DNA from: an uncultured Lachnospiraceae bacterium
Lineage (GTDB): Bacteria > Bacillota > Clostridia > Lachnospirales > Lachnospiraceae
Assembly (NCBI GenBank): GCA_910586725.1
Contig: CAJUJL010000009.1
Span: forward strand, 1-64,000
Length of the DNA: 64,000 bases
Direction of reading: 5' to 3'
The notes under the pieces were generated by a model. That model saw nothing but the letters and a program-made list of their open reading frames with translations, was not told the origin of the DNA and ran no database searches. The translations under genes and the position numbers were made by a program. Positions 63,026 through 64,000 of this stretch are shown piece after piece; the stretch's first letter is position 1, and the number at the start of each line of letters is the position of its first letter.

Positions 63026-63054
63026 TTGCGGCATGTACCAAAAAGCACTATAAT
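63026..63054 (+). promoter_or_regulatory. Promoter of the foldase gene
   Basis: TTGCGG (63026-63031), a 17-base spacer and a perfect TATAAT (63049-63054) lie 42 bases upstream of the ATG at 63097. Confidence 0.6.
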
Positions 63055-63096
63055 AGAAAAAGCGACTGGCAAAATGCCGGATTTTAGGAGGAACAT

Positions 63097-64000
63097 ATGA
63101 GAAGTAAGAGATTAATGGCGCTGCTGATTACAGGGGCAGCATGCATGGGAATGGCAGTGAGCGGATGCGGCAATCAGATTAATGAAAACGCGGTATTTGC
63201 AACATTAGATGATACGACCATTACGATGGGAGTTGCAAATTTTTTTGCAAAATATGAACAGGCATCGTATGATTCCTATTATCTTGCGTATTTTGGAGAA
63301 GATATGTGGAATAATGACTTATATGGAAGCGGAAATACGATGGCGCATGATGTGAAGGAGGACGTGGCGGAACGGCTGCAGACAATGTATCTTCTGAAAG
63401 CGCATATGGATGAGTATAAGATTTCCATAAGCGAAGAGGAGGAGGCAAAGATTGCAAAAGCCGCGGATGATTTTATCGCCGCAAACAGCGCAGACGCGAT
63501 CAAACAGGTTGGCGCGGAGAATAAAGAAAACGTCATGGAGATGCTTCGTTTGTATACGATTCAGGAGAAGATGCACAATCGTATCAAAGAAGACGCCGAT
63601 GTGGAAGTTACCGATGAGGAAGCGGCGCAGCGGACGTTCAGTTACGTTACGATAAGCACGGCCGCGCATACGGATGAAGATTCCAACACCGTGGAATATA
63701 CCGAAGAAGAAAAAGCGGATTTAAAGAAAAAAGCAGAAGACATTGCCGCGGCGGAAGATTTTGACACAGCCGTGACGGACGGAGGCTATACGACAAGCAC
63801 GGCTTCCTATGGTTCCGCAGAGGACGAAGACGCTTCCTTTGACAAAGCGGTGCTCGAAGCTGCGGATGCGCTCAAAGAAGGCGAAGTATCCCCGGTCATA
63901 GAAACGGAGAGCGCTTACTATGTTTTGAGACTGGACAGCGAACACGATGAAGAAGCAAGCGCATCCAAAAAAGAGAGTCTCATTTCTGAAAAAGAAGAAG
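63097..64000 (+). CDS. PrsA/SurA-like foldase lipoprotein, 3' end beyond the window
   Basis: ATG 63097 follows TTTTAGGAGG and opens a frame that runs off the right edge, giving at least 301 residues. The signal peptide ends at a lipobox with VSGC near residue 24. The following part has ATLDDTTITMGVANFFAKYEQ and a long helical SurA-N-like domain, then a possible parvulin-type segment (EGEVSPVIETESAYYVLRLD). This fits a membrane-attached peptidyl-prolyl isomerase or chaperone for secreted proteins. Confidence 0.86.
   Translation, partial: MRSKRLMALLITGAACMGMAVSGCGNQINENAVFATLDDTTITMGVANFFAKYEQASYDSYYLAYFGEDMWNNDLYGSGNTMAHDVKEDVAERLQTMYLLKAHMDEYKISISEEEEAKIAKAADDFIAANSADAIKQVGAENKENVMEMLRLYTIQEKMHNRIKEDADVEVTDEEAAQRTFSYVTISTAAHTDEDSNTVEYTEEEKADLKKKAEDIAAAEDFDTAVTDGGYTTSTASYGSAEDEDASFDKAVLEAADALKEGEVSPVIETESAYYVLRLDSEHDEEASASKKESLISEKEE

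Overview
The window looks like chromosomal DNA from a low-to-mid GC, Gram-positive, anaerobic clostridium, most likely of the Lachnospiraceae type. The pointers are strong AGGAGG ribosome-binding sites, the DnaD/DnaI primosome-loading style, SpoVG, paired GlgC/GlgD, an LTA-synthase-like sulfatase, clostridial two-subunit permease operons, and lipoproteins with Gram-positive lipoboxes. This placement is inferred from gene content, not from a marker tree.

Layout: (1) 1-1.5 kb holds the 3' part of a tRNA-Ala and galK. (2) 1.5-9.9 kb holds an OmpR-type two-component system divergent from a solute-binding protein/permease/permease operon that ends in an orphan membrane-fusion protein; the two permease genes are separated by 651 bp carrying two inverted copies of an 87-nt structured element. 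(3) 9.7-12.4 kb is a worn region with a possible small ORF, a truncated PD-(D/E)XK nuclease gene, two membrane-anchored XRE regulators and a CAT-like fragment. (4) 12.5-17.6 kb is one giant papain-like surface protein. (5) 17.7-28.3 kb is an Mrp/Mbh-type cation antiporter operon with four pump-type subunits and a CPA2 antiporter. (6) 28.4-31.6 kb is an AT-rich island with a DUF2188 protein, an orphan small protein, a structured small RNA candidate and an RloA/RloB (AbiL-like) defence pair. (7) 31.6-42.2 kb holds regulators, an ArsC-like protein, a glutathionylspermidine-synthase-like ATP-grasp protein, a MATE pump, and a TetR/MMPL/heptad-repeat module. (8) 42.2-50.3 kb holds a sirohaem reductase, an LTA-synthase-like enzyme, two secreted or coat-like unknowns, an HPr-like protein and a DUF6465 protein. 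(9) 50.4-55.2 kb is the minus-strand block murC, dnaD-like, dnaI-like, prs, with a cluster of perfect DnaA boxes between murC and dnaD. (10) 55.4-64 kb holds glgC-glgD, spoVG, a small lipoprotein, pth-mfd and the start of a PrsA-like foldase.

The functional themes are carbohydrate sensing, uptake and storage (galK, ABC operon, glgCD, HPr-like), ion homeostasis (the Mrp-like operon), envelope biogenesis (LTA synthase, MurC, MMPL, PrsA), replication and repair housekeeping (DnaD, DnaI, Mfd, Pth), and a probable anti-phage module.

The most unusual signals are the paired 87-nt elements, whose stem differences between copies are all compensatory while their outer arms differ completely in sequence; the four perfect DnaA boxes upstream of the replication-initiation genes; and the structured RNA candidate beside the RloA/RloB pair.
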